A stretch of 64,000 nt of DNA from the NCBI RefSeq assembly GCF_902459465.1, contig NC_047066.1:18727047-18791046 (forward strand). Direction: 5' to 3'. Within the stretch, counting starts at the first letter, position 1. Each line of letters begins with the position of its first letter. The translations under genes and the position numbers were made by a program. The notes beneath the pieces are model-generated. The model was not told the origin of the DNA. It was given only the letters and a program-made list of their open reading frames with translations, and did not search any database. Source of the DNA: Asterias rubens (lineage: Eukaryota; Echinodermata; Asteroidea; Forcipulatida; Asteriidae). This document shows, piece after piece, positions 34,801 to 40,338 of the stretch.

Positions 34801-36909
34801 ACCAAGGTCAGATTCACTTTATAGTGGTATCTATTGAAACACTTACACATAACACACAATCACCGTAATTGTTGATGTTTTCGATTCGACAACTGTTCGT
34901 TTGGTCTTCTTCAACACTCTGCAATAGATTTCAAAGAAATGGAAATGTCCGCCAAAAGACAAGTTAAAAATTCCCCCACATACTATTTCTTTGTTTCTGC
35001 GTCACTACAGCTTTTCAGAACCAAATTAATTTCGTTAAATTGATTTATTCACTATGGGAGACTTTTGGGACGCTGGGTGGCAGCAGACTCACCAGGTAAA
35101 GTTCCAATGTCATGCGCGCATTACCGAAAATAATGGGTTTACATTGTAAGTCTGCTGCCACCTGGCGTCCAAAACGTCTCCCATTGCTGAAATGTTTCAT
35201 TTCGTCATTTCACCTATAGTTTCTGAAAAGAAATTGTTTATAAACGGAAATCTGTATACACAGGTTCTTTTGCACTTAAGACCATGGTCTTTGCTTTCTG
35301 TTCCACTGTTTCAACTGTAGTTGATTTTGACATCAAAATGTTTGTTTAACATCATTGAGGTACCCCATACTGACATAATGTGTTGATGCATAGTTATTCA
35401 AGTTGACTTGCGATTTTACTTTATATCACGATTGTCCTGTTTCAACTGTAGTTGGTTCTAGCATTGGAATTTTTCTTACAACAAACATTAACATCATTCA
35501 TGCCCCATGTTGACATAATGTGTTGATGCTTCTTGTTCGCGTTTATCCAAATGTCACCATGAGCAAATTCGGGTGTGCGACTAGAATTGACCAGAAACTG
35601 TGACGTGGCTCACGAATTGACCATATCGACCTAGAGTTGATCCAAGTCCCGTTCTCGTGCGAGAGGTCTCTAACCGCCGTCAAAATGTAGAATGCGGCGC
35701 GGCACAGGTCGGGGAGTTTTCTAATGTTAGACGATGGGACTGAAAATAAAAGGACTGTCACGGGATTGCCACTTCTGGGCCCAATTTCATGGCTCTGCTT
35801 ACCGTAAGCACAGAATCGGCGCTTACGGAAGCAGGGAATTCGGTGCTTACGGCAAGCGTATTTCACGGGTTAGTGGCGAATTTGGGCTTCTGCGCGTGCG
35901 TACTTCACGTTCCTAGGCATTCTACGCGTACAAGGCTAGCGCAGAAATTCGGCGCTTGCACGTAAGCGGGGAATCGTGATCGTAAGTGAGGAATTCGGCG
36001 GTAAGCAGAGCCATGAAATTGGGCCCAGTTATGTCTGATATCGATAGTTAATCTCCCTGTGCTCTATGGTTTCTGGTTAGTCTAGTCAGTCTAGCCAAGT
36101 CTAGCCGCCAACCGATATTGCTCCATGTTGATACATGCATCCACTTGTTATACCATCCACTTGTTATACCATCAACCTGTCTGTATATAGTTGATGCATG
36201 TGTTGATACGAGTAGTTGATTGTCTTTCCATAGGATGCTGAGCTTAACCGTCCACCGTCTCCTACCTCTGAGTTGATGCAGACAAAACAGCCGCGCATGA
36301 GCAGACGCTCCATCACGGCCACTGTGCTTATGAGTGAAGATGAGCTCAGGGAACTCAATCGGACATTTGAAGAGAAGTCTCAGTCCAACGGGTACGTAGT
36401 ACTTGACGTTTCAGCATTTTAGTTGCACAATGACCCAATCCTAACCCTAACACATAACCTCTAACCCCTAACCTTTTATACTCTTACCCCTAACCCTAAC
36501 CCCGTAACCCTAATCCATAACCCTTTATACCCATTACCCTAACCTCTAACCCCTAACCTCTAACCCCTAACCCCAGCGAAACATTTTCGATAATGGTTGT
36601 TGGAACATAATGGTGTCAGAATATGGAGCAGTCACTATGCATTTCCTCCTTTGATTCTCGCTGTAGGGAAATCAACTTTTTTGAATAAAATTAAAATTCA
36701 TACACTGTGTCTTGACACTGTCCGTAGACAGGAGTCGCGTAATTTAACAAGGGGTTAGGTTACAAACTTAAAACAAAACTACATATCGTTCTGCTTAAAG
36801 TTTTTAACCTTATTGCTGTTCAGCTCATGTCTTCGATCTTCTAAGGTTGTCACTGTTTATATATATATATTCTTATTTTAGCAAAGTCAACGGACACCCG
36901 GAAAAGTGA
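3349..36909 (+). CDS. NOS: Nitric oxide synthase, PDZ-containing neuronal type (whole gene, 25 coding exons)
   Basis: Catalyses L-arginine to L-citrulline plus nitric oxide using NADPH, O2, heme, tetrahydrobiopterin, FAD, FMN and Ca2+/calmodulin. Joining 25 GT-AG exons gives an uninterrupted 5058-nt CDS (1685 aa); every exon junction keeps phase. Order: PDZ (about 7-100, GLGF loop at 19-22), Ser/Pro-rich linker, zinc-site Cys489 and Cys494, heme-ligand Cys574 in RCIGR, arginine-binding Glu752 in WYMVTEIG, calmodulin site about 889-915, FMN motif YATETG at 923, autoinhibitory-type insert about 985-1038, FAD motif RFYS at 1337, NADPH motif GPGTG at 1412, then a long tail of about 120 residues. 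The FMN-domain insert is of neuronal/endothelial length, so a Ca2+-regulated constitutive enzyme is inferred. It is longer than vertebrate nNOS (about 1434 aa), mainly in the linker and tail. Start ATG sits in a good context (AGCCATGG). Non-coding 5' exons were not identified. Confidence 0.96.
4829..5213 (+). mobile_element. TIR element family A, copy 2 (NOS intron 1)
   Basis: Near full-length copy starting 25 bp after the NOS exon 1 donor; inverted ends TTTAAAAGGCAGTGGACACT and CAGTGTCCAATGTCTTTAAA. Confidence 0.9.
5325..5705 (+). repeat. Dispersed repeat, copy in plus orientation
   Basis: Matches the reverse complement of 8513-8790 (shared TTCGATAAGTGCACTGGGTT, CAGCCACAGCCAGG and ATAGCGCACGTAT). 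Looks like a non-LTR 3' end or SINE body; class uncertain. Confidence 0.6.
5709..6054 (+). mobile_element. TIR element family A, subfamily B, copy 1
   Basis: Related to family A but with ends of type AAGGTACACGTTTGGTAATT and GTACAGTGCCTTTAA; lacks the repeated GAGACCTC block and carries an AAAAGACTT motif. Confidence 0.8.
6055..7137. other. NOS intron 1 sequence, no gene
   Basis: AT-rich intron. Only a partial subfamily-B-like end (GGTACAAGTTTGGTAATGAC, about 6813) stands out. Confidence 0.4.
7138..7385. mobile_element. Head-to-head pair of tRNA-derived SINE fragments (palindrome)
   Basis: Two ~120-bp arms in inverted orientation meeting near 7264. Each holds the box-B-like GGTTCGAATCCCACCCGAGT, then TGCCTGTGATATTTTTTTCA and ACTCGGGAAAGTACTGAGTA. 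Strong hairpin potential. Confidence 0.75.
7712..8055 (-). mobile_element. TIR element family A, copy 3
   Basis: Inverted orientation; starts TTAACGGCACTGGATTGTCA and ends GTGTCCACTGCCTTTAAA. Confidence 0.8.
8513..8790 (-). repeat. Dispersed repeat, copy in minus orientation
   Basis: Reverse-complement partner of 5325-5705, followed by a TTATATTATTATATTA tail. Together the copies could form a ~3 kb spaced inverted repeat inside NOS intron 1. Confidence 0.6.
8791..10788. other. NOS intron 1 sequence with a GC-rich block
   Basis: No repeat family recognised. 9360-9660 is clearly more GC-rich than its surroundings, has a CCCCGGGG-type centre (about 9510) and no coding match. A regulatory element is possible but unsupported. 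Confidence 0.35.
10789..11159 (+). mobile_element. TIR element family A, copy 4
   Basis: Full-length, with TTAAAGGCAGTGGTCACTGT and AATAGTGTCCAGTGTCTTTAA ends (last base omitted from family core). Confidence 0.88.
11242..11259 (+). repeat. Poly-C run
   Basis: 18 consecutive C residues; length likely unreliable in sequencing. Confidence 0.9.
11568..11770. mobile_element. Inverted pair of SINE tails (palindrome)
   Basis: Two ~90-bp arms related to 7138-7385 meet near 11670 at a GGGATGCCTGTGATATTTTG junction. The tRNA-like head is deleted. Confidence 0.7.
12151..12500 (-). mobile_element. TIR element family A, copy 5
   Basis: Inverted copy with TTAAAGACACTGGACACTTT and TAGTGTCCTCTGCCTTTAAA ends. 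Confidence 0.88.
12871..13004 (+). CDS. NOS: NOS exon 2: zinc-tetrathiolate segment
   Basis: Residues 486-530. Acceptor ttttgcag, donor gtacac, ends in phase 2. Contains Cys-x4-Cys (Cys489 and Cys494) followed by MGSIM, the signature that builds the inter-subunit Zn site and supports pterin binding and dimerisation. It is followed after only 22 bp by a transposon copy. Confidence 0.95.
13027..13382 (-). mobile_element. TIR element subfamily B, copy 2 (NOS intron 2)
   Basis: Ends TTTAAAGGGAAGGTACACGT and GTGTACCCTTCCCTTTAA; begins 22 bp after the exon 2 donor, so it is effectively the start of intron 2. Confidence 0.9.
13819..13981 (+). CDS. NOS: NOS exon 3: heme-ligand exon
   Basis: Residues 530-584, acceptor aatcag, donor gtatac, phase 0 end. 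Carries [18 protein letters not shown]; the Cys in RCIG (574) is the proximal heme thiolate. Confidence 0.96.
14031..14174. mobile_element. Short palindromic MITE family D, copy 1
   Basis: Arms GGTGGCAGCAGACTTACCAG and its inverse around a ~90-bp centre containing GTGCGCGTGCTCAGAACTAC. In NOS intron 3. Confidence 0.8.
14450..14840 (-). mobile_element. Non-LTR retrotransposon 3' fragment
   Basis: Minus-strand frames with frameshifts give [10 protein letters not shown] / [15 protein letters not shown] peptides and [15 protein letters not shown] ends typical of CR1/L2-like reverse-transcriptase C termini. No intact ORF. Confidence 0.6.
15027..15118 (+). CDS. NOS: NOS exon 4: oxygenase domain
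   Basis: Residues 585-615, acceptor ttgcag, donor gtaaat, phase 2 end. [14 protein letters not shown] and ATNKGNLR match the conserved oxygenase core after the heme cysteine. Confidence 0.95.
15630..15705 (+). mobile_element. MITE family D, half copy
   Basis: ATGGGAGACTTTGGGACGCA then GGTGGCAGCAGAC; right arm missing. Confidence 0.7.
15791..15927. mobile_element. MITE family D, copy 2
   Basis: Flanked on its left by AAGCTGTCACGAGAACCTTT, a segment shared with 32371-32407, so it belongs to a duplicated block. Confidence 0.8.
15969..16110 (+). CDS. NOS: NOS exon 5: oxygenase domain
   Basis: Residues 615-662, acceptor tttacag, donor gtaaag, phase 0 end. Contains [18 protein letters not shown] and GYKQPDGS, near-invariant in NOS oxygenases. 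Confidence 0.96.
16524..16676. mobile_element. TIR element family G, copy 2
   Basis: Palindromic; CCGATTTCACGCTAGGATTT at left and GGTGAAATCGACGGC at right, with GAGTTAGGACGAGTAAC inside. In NOS intron 5. Confidence 0.8.
16830..17008. mobile_element. Palindromic MITE with TTA target duplication
   Basis: Ends AGGCCGAGTCACACTGCAGC and GCTGCAGTGGGACCGGGCCT are imperfect inverted repeats; flanked by TTA on both sides (16827-16829 and 17009-17011), as for PIF/Harbinger elements. 118 bp upstream of NOS exon 6. Confidence 0.8.
17127..17269 (+). CDS. NOS: NOS exon 6: oxygenase domain
   Basis: Residues 663-710, acceptor acaaag, donor gtaagt, phase 2 end. [20 protein letters not shown] aligns with the nNOS segment lining the active site. 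A 179-bp palindromic MITE ends about 115 bp upstream. Confidence 0.95.
17270..18453. other. NOS intron 6, first part
   Basis: No repeat or exon recognised. About 17700-17880 is more GC-rich; an A-run (17947) is present. Confidence 0.4.
18454..18785 (+). mobile_element. TIR element subfamily B, copy 3
   Basis: Starts TTAAAGGGAAGGTACAAGTT; ends GTGTACAGTGCCTTTA; internal AAAAGACTCCGAGC and AAGTCTTTTATT arms. Confidence 0.85.
18786..19804. other. NOS intron 6, middle part
   Basis: No repeat family or exon recognised; a CpG-containing stretch at about 19470-19640 has no coding match. Confidence 0.4.
19805..19882 (-). repeat. tRNA-like SINE head
   Basis: Reverse complement has an A-box-like AGTTAGTAGAGCGCCGG and a B-box-like TTGGTTCAAATCCCGCTCAA. 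Related to 33205-33295. Too degenerate for a functional tRNA. Confidence 0.55.
19898..20196 (-). mobile_element. tRNA-derived SINE family F, single-head copy
   Basis: Read on minus: head CGTGGTCAAGTGGTTAGACT, B box GGGTTCGAATCCCCAGCTAA, body CACAATGACTAGAATAAATA, then AGTTCCCTTGATGGGAAGAT and a short AAAC-type tail. Same family as 41066-41696 but with one head. Confidence 0.8.
20642..20816 (+). CDS. NOS: NOS exon 7: substrate-binding exon
   Basis: Residues 710-768, acceptor ctgcag, donor gtaaag, phase 0 end. Includes [19 protein letters not shown] and WYMVTEIG; Glu752 is the arginine-guanidinium anchor. The residue two before it is Val where vertebrates have Gly (WYMGTE). Confidence 0.96.
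20850..21080. repeat. Dispersed repeat with GCGCCACCAAGAGTTTG motif
   Basis: Shares AGTGCGCCACCAAGAGTTTG and a TCATTTTCAAARAARRCAGTCG block with 25675-25800, and CTGCGAATCTCC with 30380-30400. Class unknown. Confidence 0.5.
21743..21844 (+). CDS. NOS: NOS exon 8: oxygenase domain
   Basis: Residues 769-802, acceptor caaag, donor gtaaaa, phase 0 at both ends. Sequence [20 protein letters not shown] matches the conserved oxygenase segment before the pterin site. Confidence 0.95.
21845..21911. other. Start of NOS intron 8
   Basis: Short unique intron sequence before a family A insertion. Confidence 0.5.
21912..22323 (+). mobile_element. TIR element family A, copy 6
   Basis: Full-length with small internal insertions; ends TTAAAGGCACTCGACACTAT and AAAGGTGTCCAGCGCCTTTAA-type. 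Confidence 0.88.
22686..22880 (+). CDS. NOS: NOS exon 9: pterin and dimer region
   Basis: Residues 803-867, acceptor tttcag, donor gtaaga, phase 0 at both ends. [24 protein letters not shown] and [15 protein letters not shown] form the C-terminal oxygenase core that holds tetrahydrobiopterin. Confidence 0.96.
22890..23060. repeat. Two opposed LINE-like tails with (ATT)n
   Basis: GGCGCTTTACAAATGTGTTA followed by (TTA)n, then (AATA)n and TTATAATGCGCCATCTATCA in the opposite sense. Looks like two facing 3' ends of short non-LTR relics in NOS intron 9. Confidence 0.5.
23613..23710 (+). CDS. NOS: NOS exon 10: linker to calmodulin site
   Basis: Residues 868-900, acceptor aactag, donor gtacgt, phase 2 end. 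DPPWVNHVW is followed by a polar linker and five consecutive Arg (889-893), then TFKEVAK, which opens the basic amphipathic calmodulin-binding helix continued in the next exon. Confidence 0.94.
23711..24207. other. NOS intron 10, first part
   Basis: Contains a short direct repeat (TACACTCATCTATTACGTAGC and the related 23765 copy) and sequence resembling 30140-30240. No exon. Confidence 0.4.
24208..24593 (-). mobile_element. TIR element family A, copy 7
   Basis: Inverted full-length copy; TTAAAGACAGTGTACACTAT at left and GTGTCCACTGCCTTTAAA at right. Confidence 0.9.
24779..24923 (+). CDS. NOS: NOS exon 11: calmodulin helix and FMN loop
   Basis: Residues 900-948, acceptor ttccag, donor gtaagc, phase 0 end. 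[18 protein letters not shown] completes the calmodulin-binding helix; [10 protein letters not shown] is the flavodoxin-type FMN phosphate loop. Confidence 0.96.
25332..25436 (+). CDS. NOS: NOS exon 12: FMN domain
   Basis: Residues 949-983, acceptor ttgtag, donor gtaagc, phase 0 at both ends. [13 protein letters not shown] is the second FMN-binding loop. Confidence 0.95.
25552..25610 (+). CDS. NOS: NOS exon 13: start of FMN-domain insert
   Basis: Residues 984-1003, acceptor attcag, donor gtaatt, phase 2 end. [18 protein letters not shown] lies where nNOS and eNOS begin their autoinhibitory insert, which is absent from the inducible isoform. Confidence 0.9.
25675..25815. repeat. Dispersed repeat related to 20850-21080
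   Basis: Shares AAGCGCCACCAAGAGTTTG and CAAGGCATGTTGC-type sequence with the earlier copy; followed by a short hairpin, GCTCGTGGGGG and CCCCACGAGC, at about 25830-25866. Confidence 0.5.
26123..26230 (+). CDS. NOS: NOS exon 14: autoinhibitory-type insert
   Basis: Residues 1003-1039, acceptor ttttag, donor gtaagt, phase 2 end. Poorly conserved, Ser/Thr/Ala-rich, ending in GVLANVR. Together with exon 13 the insert is about 50 residues, similar to nNOS, which supports Ca2+/calmodulin control. Confidence 0.9.
26300..26475 (-). repeat. tRNA-derived SINE-like repeat
   Basis: Reverse complement contains a B-box-like GGTTCGAATTCCACCTAAGT and a head-like GGTGGTCTACTTCCTC. Adjacent conserved TTCTCACTCTACACCAATGTG resembles the tails of the SINEs at 7138 and 11568. 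In NOS intron 14. Confidence 0.45.
26912..27086 (+). CDS. NOS: NOS exon 15: FMN domain
   Basis: Residues 1039-1097, acceptor tttcag, donor gtgagt, phase 0 end. [18 protein letters not shown] and the GDELSGQEE stretch are the conserved third FMN-domain block. Confidence 0.96.
27087..27927. other. NOS intron 15
   Basis: No element confidently recognised; 27720-27830 faintly resembles a decayed family A end (CTATTCTCTCGTGACCTAGA, TACAGGTTTGTCAG). Confidence 0.35.
27928..28151 (+). CDS. NOS: NOS exon 16: FMN-FAD hinge
   Basis: Residues 1098-1172, acceptor ttgcag, donor gtgggt, phase 2 end. [10 protein letters not shown] closes the FMN domain; LLTRKNLQS starts the ferredoxin-reductase-like FAD domain. 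Confidence 0.94.
28152..28712. other. NOS intron 16
   Basis: AT-rich unique intron; a 17-bp direct repeat CTATGTCTCTTTCAACT occurs twice at about 28320-28357. Confidence 0.45.
28713..28909 (+). CDS. NOS: NOS exon 17: FAD-domain connector
   Basis: Residues 1172-1238, acceptor tttcag, donor gtaagt, phase 1 end. [20 protein letters not shown] matches the conserved YxPGDH element of diflavin reductases. Confidence 0.95.
29388..29742 (+). mobile_element. TIR element family A, copy 8 (NOS intron 17)
   Basis: Ends TTTAAAGGCAGTGGACACTA and GTGTCCAGTGTCTTTAAA; only 34 bp before exon 18. Confidence 0.9.
29777..29946 (+). CDS. NOS: NOS exon 18: connecting domain
   Basis: Residues 1238-1294, acceptor ttcaag, donor gtaaga, phase 0 end. 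Contains [17 protein letters not shown] and LAGMATD. A transposon copy ends 34 bp upstream of the acceptor, so the branch point probably lies in or next to inserted DNA. Confidence 0.94.
29947..30593. other. NOS intron 18
   Basis: Contains a diverged copy (about 30140-30500) of the dispersed repeat seen near 20850 and 23760. No exon. Confidence 0.4.
30594..30804 (+). CDS. NOS: NOS exon 19: FAD-binding exon
   Basis: Residues 1295-1365, acceptor tttcag, donor gtaaac, phase 1 end. [13 protein letters not shown] is the FAD-binding RxYS motif (R1337-S1340). Confidence 0.96.
30954..31041 (+). CDS. NOS: NOS exon 20: FAD domain
   Basis: Residues 1365-1394, acceptor tgtcag, donor gtaagt, phase 2 end. 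Contains GVCSSWL, which packs on the FAD pyrophosphate. Confidence 0.95.
31092..31289. mobile_element. Internally deleted family A remnant
   Basis: Left end GGCACTGGGTACTATCC and right end AATTACCAAAAGTGTCCAGTG survive with a short decayed middle. In NOS intron 20. Confidence 0.6.
31456..31738 (+). CDS. NOS: NOS exon 21: NADPH-binding exon
   Basis: Residues 1394-1488, acceptor tttcag, donor gtacgc, phase 0 end. [16 protein letters not shown] is the NADPH pyrophosphate loop and FGCRKS the 2'-phosphate site. Confidence 0.97.
31996..32187 (+). CDS. NOS: NOS exon 22: NADPH domain
   Basis: Residues 1489-1552, acceptor tttag, donor gtaagt, phase 0 at both ends. YVQHILKE and [13 protein letters not shown] are conserved. 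An internal gtaaac could mimic a donor, but read-through keeps the match to other NOS proteins. Confidence 0.95.
32229..32370. mobile_element. MITE family D, copy 3
   Basis: Inserted into AGCCCAATTTCATAAGCTG, which is uninterrupted at about 15750-15766. Extends from GGGAGACTTTTGGGACGC to AAAAGTCCCAC. In NOS intron 22. Confidence 0.85.
32408..32550. mobile_element. MITE family D, copy 4
   Basis: GGGAGATTTTGGAACGCTAG to CGTCCCAAAAGTCTCCC, flanked by AT on both sides. Only 37 bp from copy 3; the pair matches the block at 15740-15927. Confidence 0.85.
32834..33049 (+). CDS. NOS: NOS exon 23: end of reductase and start of C-terminal tail
   Basis: Residues 1553-1624, acceptor cacag, donor gtaggt, phase 0 at both ends. 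[16 protein letters not shown] is the conserved end of the reductase core with the aromatic-containing FGVTLR segment. The remaining ~55 residues are a charged tail not matching vertebrate isoforms. Confidence 0.93.
33205..33295 (-). repeat. tRNA-derived SINE head
   Basis: Reverse complement: TTAGCTCAGTTGGTAGAGCG (A box) and TCCTTGGTTCAAGACCCGCT (B box). Anticodon-loop bases do not fit a functional tRNA. Relatives at 19805 and about 5268. Confidence 0.65.
33589..33651 (+). CDS. Candidate NOS cassette exon (63 nt) or alternative terminal exon
   Basis: A 63-nt open block (starts [10 protein letters not shown]) lies between exon 23 and exon 24 with acceptor tattcag and a gtagtt donor. It is phase 0 at both ends, so it would add 21 residues in frame. 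If the donor is not used, translation continues five codons to a TGA at 33664, giving an enzyme lacking the last ~60 residues. No family match; only splice signals and frame support it. Confidence 0.35.
33659..33703 (+). repeat. 11-bp tandem repeat
   Basis: Four units of GGTTGATTTT(G) directly after the candidate cassette exon. Confidence 0.9.
33853..34190 (+). mobile_element. TIR element subfamily B, copy 4
   Basis: Starts TTAATGACACTGGGCACGTT, ends ACCAAACGTGTCCAGTCCCTTAA-type. In NOS intron 23. Confidence 0.8.
34191..35055. other. NOS intron 23, GTTGA-rich stretch
   Basis: T-rich intron with many GTTGAC, GTTGAT and TCAAC words and no recognised element. Confidence 0.5.
35056..35182. mobile_element. 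MITE family D, copy 5
   Basis: GGGAGACTTTTGGGACGCTG to GCGTCCAAAACGTCTCCC, AT on both flanks. Confidence 0.88.
35302..35540 (+). repeat. Tandem duplication of ~127 bp
   Basis: GTTTCAACTGTAGTTG and GACATAATGTGTTGATGC occur twice (about 35305 and 35434; 35371 and 35512). Confidence 0.75.
35778..36025. mobile_element. Harbinger-type MITE family C, copy 1
   Basis: GGCCCAATTTCATGGCTCTG at left, its inverse at right; many internal GCTTACGG and GAATTCGGCG words. Flanks CTG and CAG do not match exactly here. Confidence 0.85.
36234..36391 (+). CDS. NOS: NOS exon 24: C-terminal tail
   Basis: Residues 1625-1677, acceptor catag, donor gtacgt, phase 2 end. Low-complexity, with PPSPTSE and a basic [11 protein letters not shown] segment that includes an RRS-type basophilic kinase consensus, then an acidic SEDELRELN run. 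The C-terminal tail of NOS controls electron flow; a phosphorylation role here is inference. Confidence 0.88.
36433..36575 (-). repeat. Degenerate telomere-like repeat
   Basis: CCTAACCCTAAC, CCCCTAACCCTAACCCCGTA and related units for about 140 bp: imperfect (TTAGGG)n on the minus strand, in the last NOS intron. Confidence 0.85.
36882..36909 (+). CDS. NOS: NOS exon 25: last codons and stop
   Basis: Residues 1677-1685 (GKVNGHPEK) and TGA. Acceptor attttag after an AT-rich tract; phase 1 start fits exon 24. Confidence 0.85.
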
Positions 36910-37470
36910 AAGCCGTAACTTCACTTGTGTTATAACTTGATGCACAGTTCAGAGACGCTGAGGGCGTTCAGTAACTTCACCAATGGGGTATCAGCAAAGA
37001 TCAGCCATCTTGTCTAGTTTCTGATGGAACACCTGGTATAGTTTTGTCTTCAACCTCAAATGCACCATGCTTTTAAAATCCAACATGGCTGCCGAGGACG
37101 TGGGTTAGTGTAAGTAGAAATCAACAAATGTAAGTTTTAAGTGGTTAGTTTACGCTGGTTGGATCCGGTTAGAACTGGTATCAGGAATGGGTCAAGATTA
37201 ATGGTGACTGCCCGACACGGCGTCGGATGGGCAGTTTGCGTAAAAAGCCAACTTAAAAAACCTTGTCATCTTTTAGTGTTTGATAACACACTATTTGTAG
37301 GCTTTTACCTGAATCTATGTTAATGTAGATTTATATTTCAATTTGCTCTCTAATTGAAAAGATTTTAAGATAGTAGTCTTTTTAGAACAGTAGCATGTAT
37401 AATATTATTGTTGTCAAATGTAATGTTTTCAATTTTATAAAAAAATAAATTACTTTTTTGTACAAAGAAC
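36910..37470 (+). other. NOS: NOS 3' untranslated region
   Basis: Sequence between the stop and the first good poly(A) signal AATAAA at 37444-37449, followed by a T-rich stretch. AT-rich, no ORF of note. Confidence 0.6.
37444..37449 (+). terminator. Poly(A) signal AATAAA for NOS
   Basis: Canonical hexamer about 535 bp after the NOS stop, with T-rich downstream sequence. Confidence 0.55.
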
Positions 37471-40338
37471 TAAATTATATGACTGTTTGCTAAAGCTTTC
37501 CTACTGTGAACATTCCCTGAGAGCAAGCAATTGTATGTATTACCTAAAAGATTTTTGATTGACCACTTTTCAGGACGTTTTAAATGTTGTTGAATAATGT
37601 CTTTATTGTGGTAAATTGGTGCAGTAACCAAGTGTTGAATGTCTCAAAATAAGGGAAAAACATAAAGCTGCCGGCAGTTTCTATTGGATGACGTCATTCG
37701 TGACGTAACAGATATAAATGCAAGGGTATCGGGCCAGTGTGTATTGATGGAGCAGTAAGTGCGGCCTAGTTGCGTTATAGGCGAGCGGGCTAACGGTGAA
37801 AAGTTTGAAAATCCAATAGGGATACGTGTGTAAATTTGGGCGGGTAAATAATTTTTCGCTTGAGGTTTTGTAAATACAAATATTAATATGTTGTGCATGT
37901 ACACTTAGTGGTTGTCTTAGACAAGCATGCGGTCTGTCTTTTGTGCTGTACATACGTAAGAAGTGTTTCTATGTCCATGGTAATTTCTCTTTAAAATAGA
38001 TTAACAGTATTTTGATCTCTTTTTTTATTACGCTGTAGGGTGATGATTATACAAAAATTATCAAACTTTTTATTATTAATCCTTGATTTTTGGTGGACGT
38101 GCCTTTATGTGGCGTGCCCAGTGAGTTGTTCTTTTTGGGGACAAATGAGTGCAATTTGCTTAAAACCCCTATACACTGTTTTGGGGAAAAACAAAACAAG
38201 TTAAGACTTCTATGCAAATAAGCCTCGTTTGTCCTTGGAGAGACTACTCTGGCCGAATCCGCCAATCGGGATCGGTTTCTGGTATCAATGGTGCTGTTTA
38301 TATGCCTCTCTGTACCACAACCGCTCCTGCCTGCAAATAGCGTTCCATCGACCAATCAGATGAGAGCTTTATTGCGAAAGTAGTCGCCATGTTTTATTGT
38401 GAACATAGACGCAACACAAGTGGTGTGGTGGCACATTTCCAATCCCATTACTTATAGATTATAGGCCTAATTAAACCAAACCCGTAAAATGTATCTTGCA
38501 TTTTCTCAGCATGATGACTGAGTGATACCAGCTAAATTTTGTACATAATTTAAGGCGGGAAATGAACAGTTTCCTGCCATCACATTTATGAACATGTTTT
38601 CAAAATGGTGCCCGTTGTTTGTAAAAGACGCGCGCTGTCGGAGGATGGAACGAGAGCGGTGCCGTGCATAGGTAAAACTTATTCAAATAATTGTACAAGA
38701 GTAGAAGCAGTATTTAAGTTTTCGTACACGTGTGAATATTTAATTGGTTTTAATTATTGGTATACAAGCTAAAGATTTGATCAAATTAATTACTTAAAAT
38801 TATTGGAACATTTTAAGATTCATAATTCGTTTAATGAACTTTGTACATAAATGCATGAAAATTGCTGTTTGTATATTTTGATTTGAAATTACTACCTTTT
38901 AACCATTTTGTTCATAAGATATTTATCAGAAAATTAGATATTCTATTCGCTATCAAGTAGCAATATTAGTAATAATAATATATTGTCAATGTTGATGTTT
39001 AAACACTTTCTTAATTTTTTGAATTGTTGGCGTAGGTTTTAGCGAATAATTATACATTGTGATTTTTTATCTCAACTGTGGACGGTATAACTCACTGTGG
39101 TTTGTTTTTATAAGAATAGTTGGTCAAGTATAAATGGCGATGTATTGTTATTATACAGAGGAGGAGCAGGACATTGACCAATACTCATCATAGGTTTCGG
39201 GCCAGACGATTGGCTGTTACACTCATTTAAAATATGGTATTTTGCTAGCATTAAAACAAGCATTATGCCCAACTTCATGCTGTGAGGGGATAGCTTTTAA
39301 TGAGAGTTGTTTTAATGGAAGACCTTTTAAAAACACTAATGTCAAAGATGAATTGTCAAAGATGGCACTGCTTTACATAGCGTCATCCACTGGTAAGCAA
39401 AGTCTTAAAATAAGACAACTCCTCTATAGCTGAGACCTTGGAAACAAATTGCTGAGCGGTTCACAGTTTGTTGTATACCTCAAATTAGCCAGTACAAAAC
39501 CATACTAGTATGGTTTTTATCCGAATAAATTCAATCAATTAGTCGATCATGGCTAACTACTTCCGTCATAGTCCAGGTCCAATATTGGACAACATTTGTT
39601 TGATGACAGACCTGAGATTTTTGTGTACAAAGGCAATGGATCTGCACGATCAAGAATTTTGCTATTCTTTCATTAATAAGGTAAAGTTCAAATAATTATT
39701 TATGTGGTATGTAATATAGTAATCATTAATGAAGTCGTTTCGAAATACTTACTTTTCTATAGACTCATTTTGTTGGTTCTTGTTTTATGATGAACATTTT
39801 TATCCGAATAATTATTGTAAAAAAGGGTCTTGTGCGAGTAGAATTCCACTTTTATCTTTACAGAGTAATGTTTTAGAGAAAAGGAAAAAGTAAGTTTGCG
39901 AGTTGTGAGGGCTCGAGCCATGTGACAGACATTGTTCACACAATGGCGGGGCAAACTGGAACTAGTCTGGCCCCTCGTTTTGTATGGTATATCTGCATGC
40001 ATTACTCGTACGTGCATACAGGTTATCACACAAAATGGTTGCAAAGTGGCAAGAGTAGGCTTTCTACAACCTTAATATTTCTCATGCCTTTGTGACAAGA
40101 AAACGAACCTGTGCGAGCCGGCACACTGGTCAGTGTATAAAAAATAACCCGCAAAAGCCTTCTGCGCATGACCGGGTGTACTACGTGTCTTGGCAATATG
40201 AATGTTTTGACAGTTCTGATTGGATGTTTCAAAATGTCGTCTAAAGTAGAATATATAACGAAATTTTGTATTTCGTTTTTGGTTTTGTTTTTAATTTTCA
40301 TTGGCATTTGCCTATTGGTTTAATCTTCATTTCCAAAA
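37471..40338. other. Intergenic region between NOS and CFAP119
   Basis: AT-rich with no convincing exon. Short ORFs lack codon bias or family motifs. A CpG-bearing stretch at about 38600-38680 stands out weakly. Confidence 0.4.
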
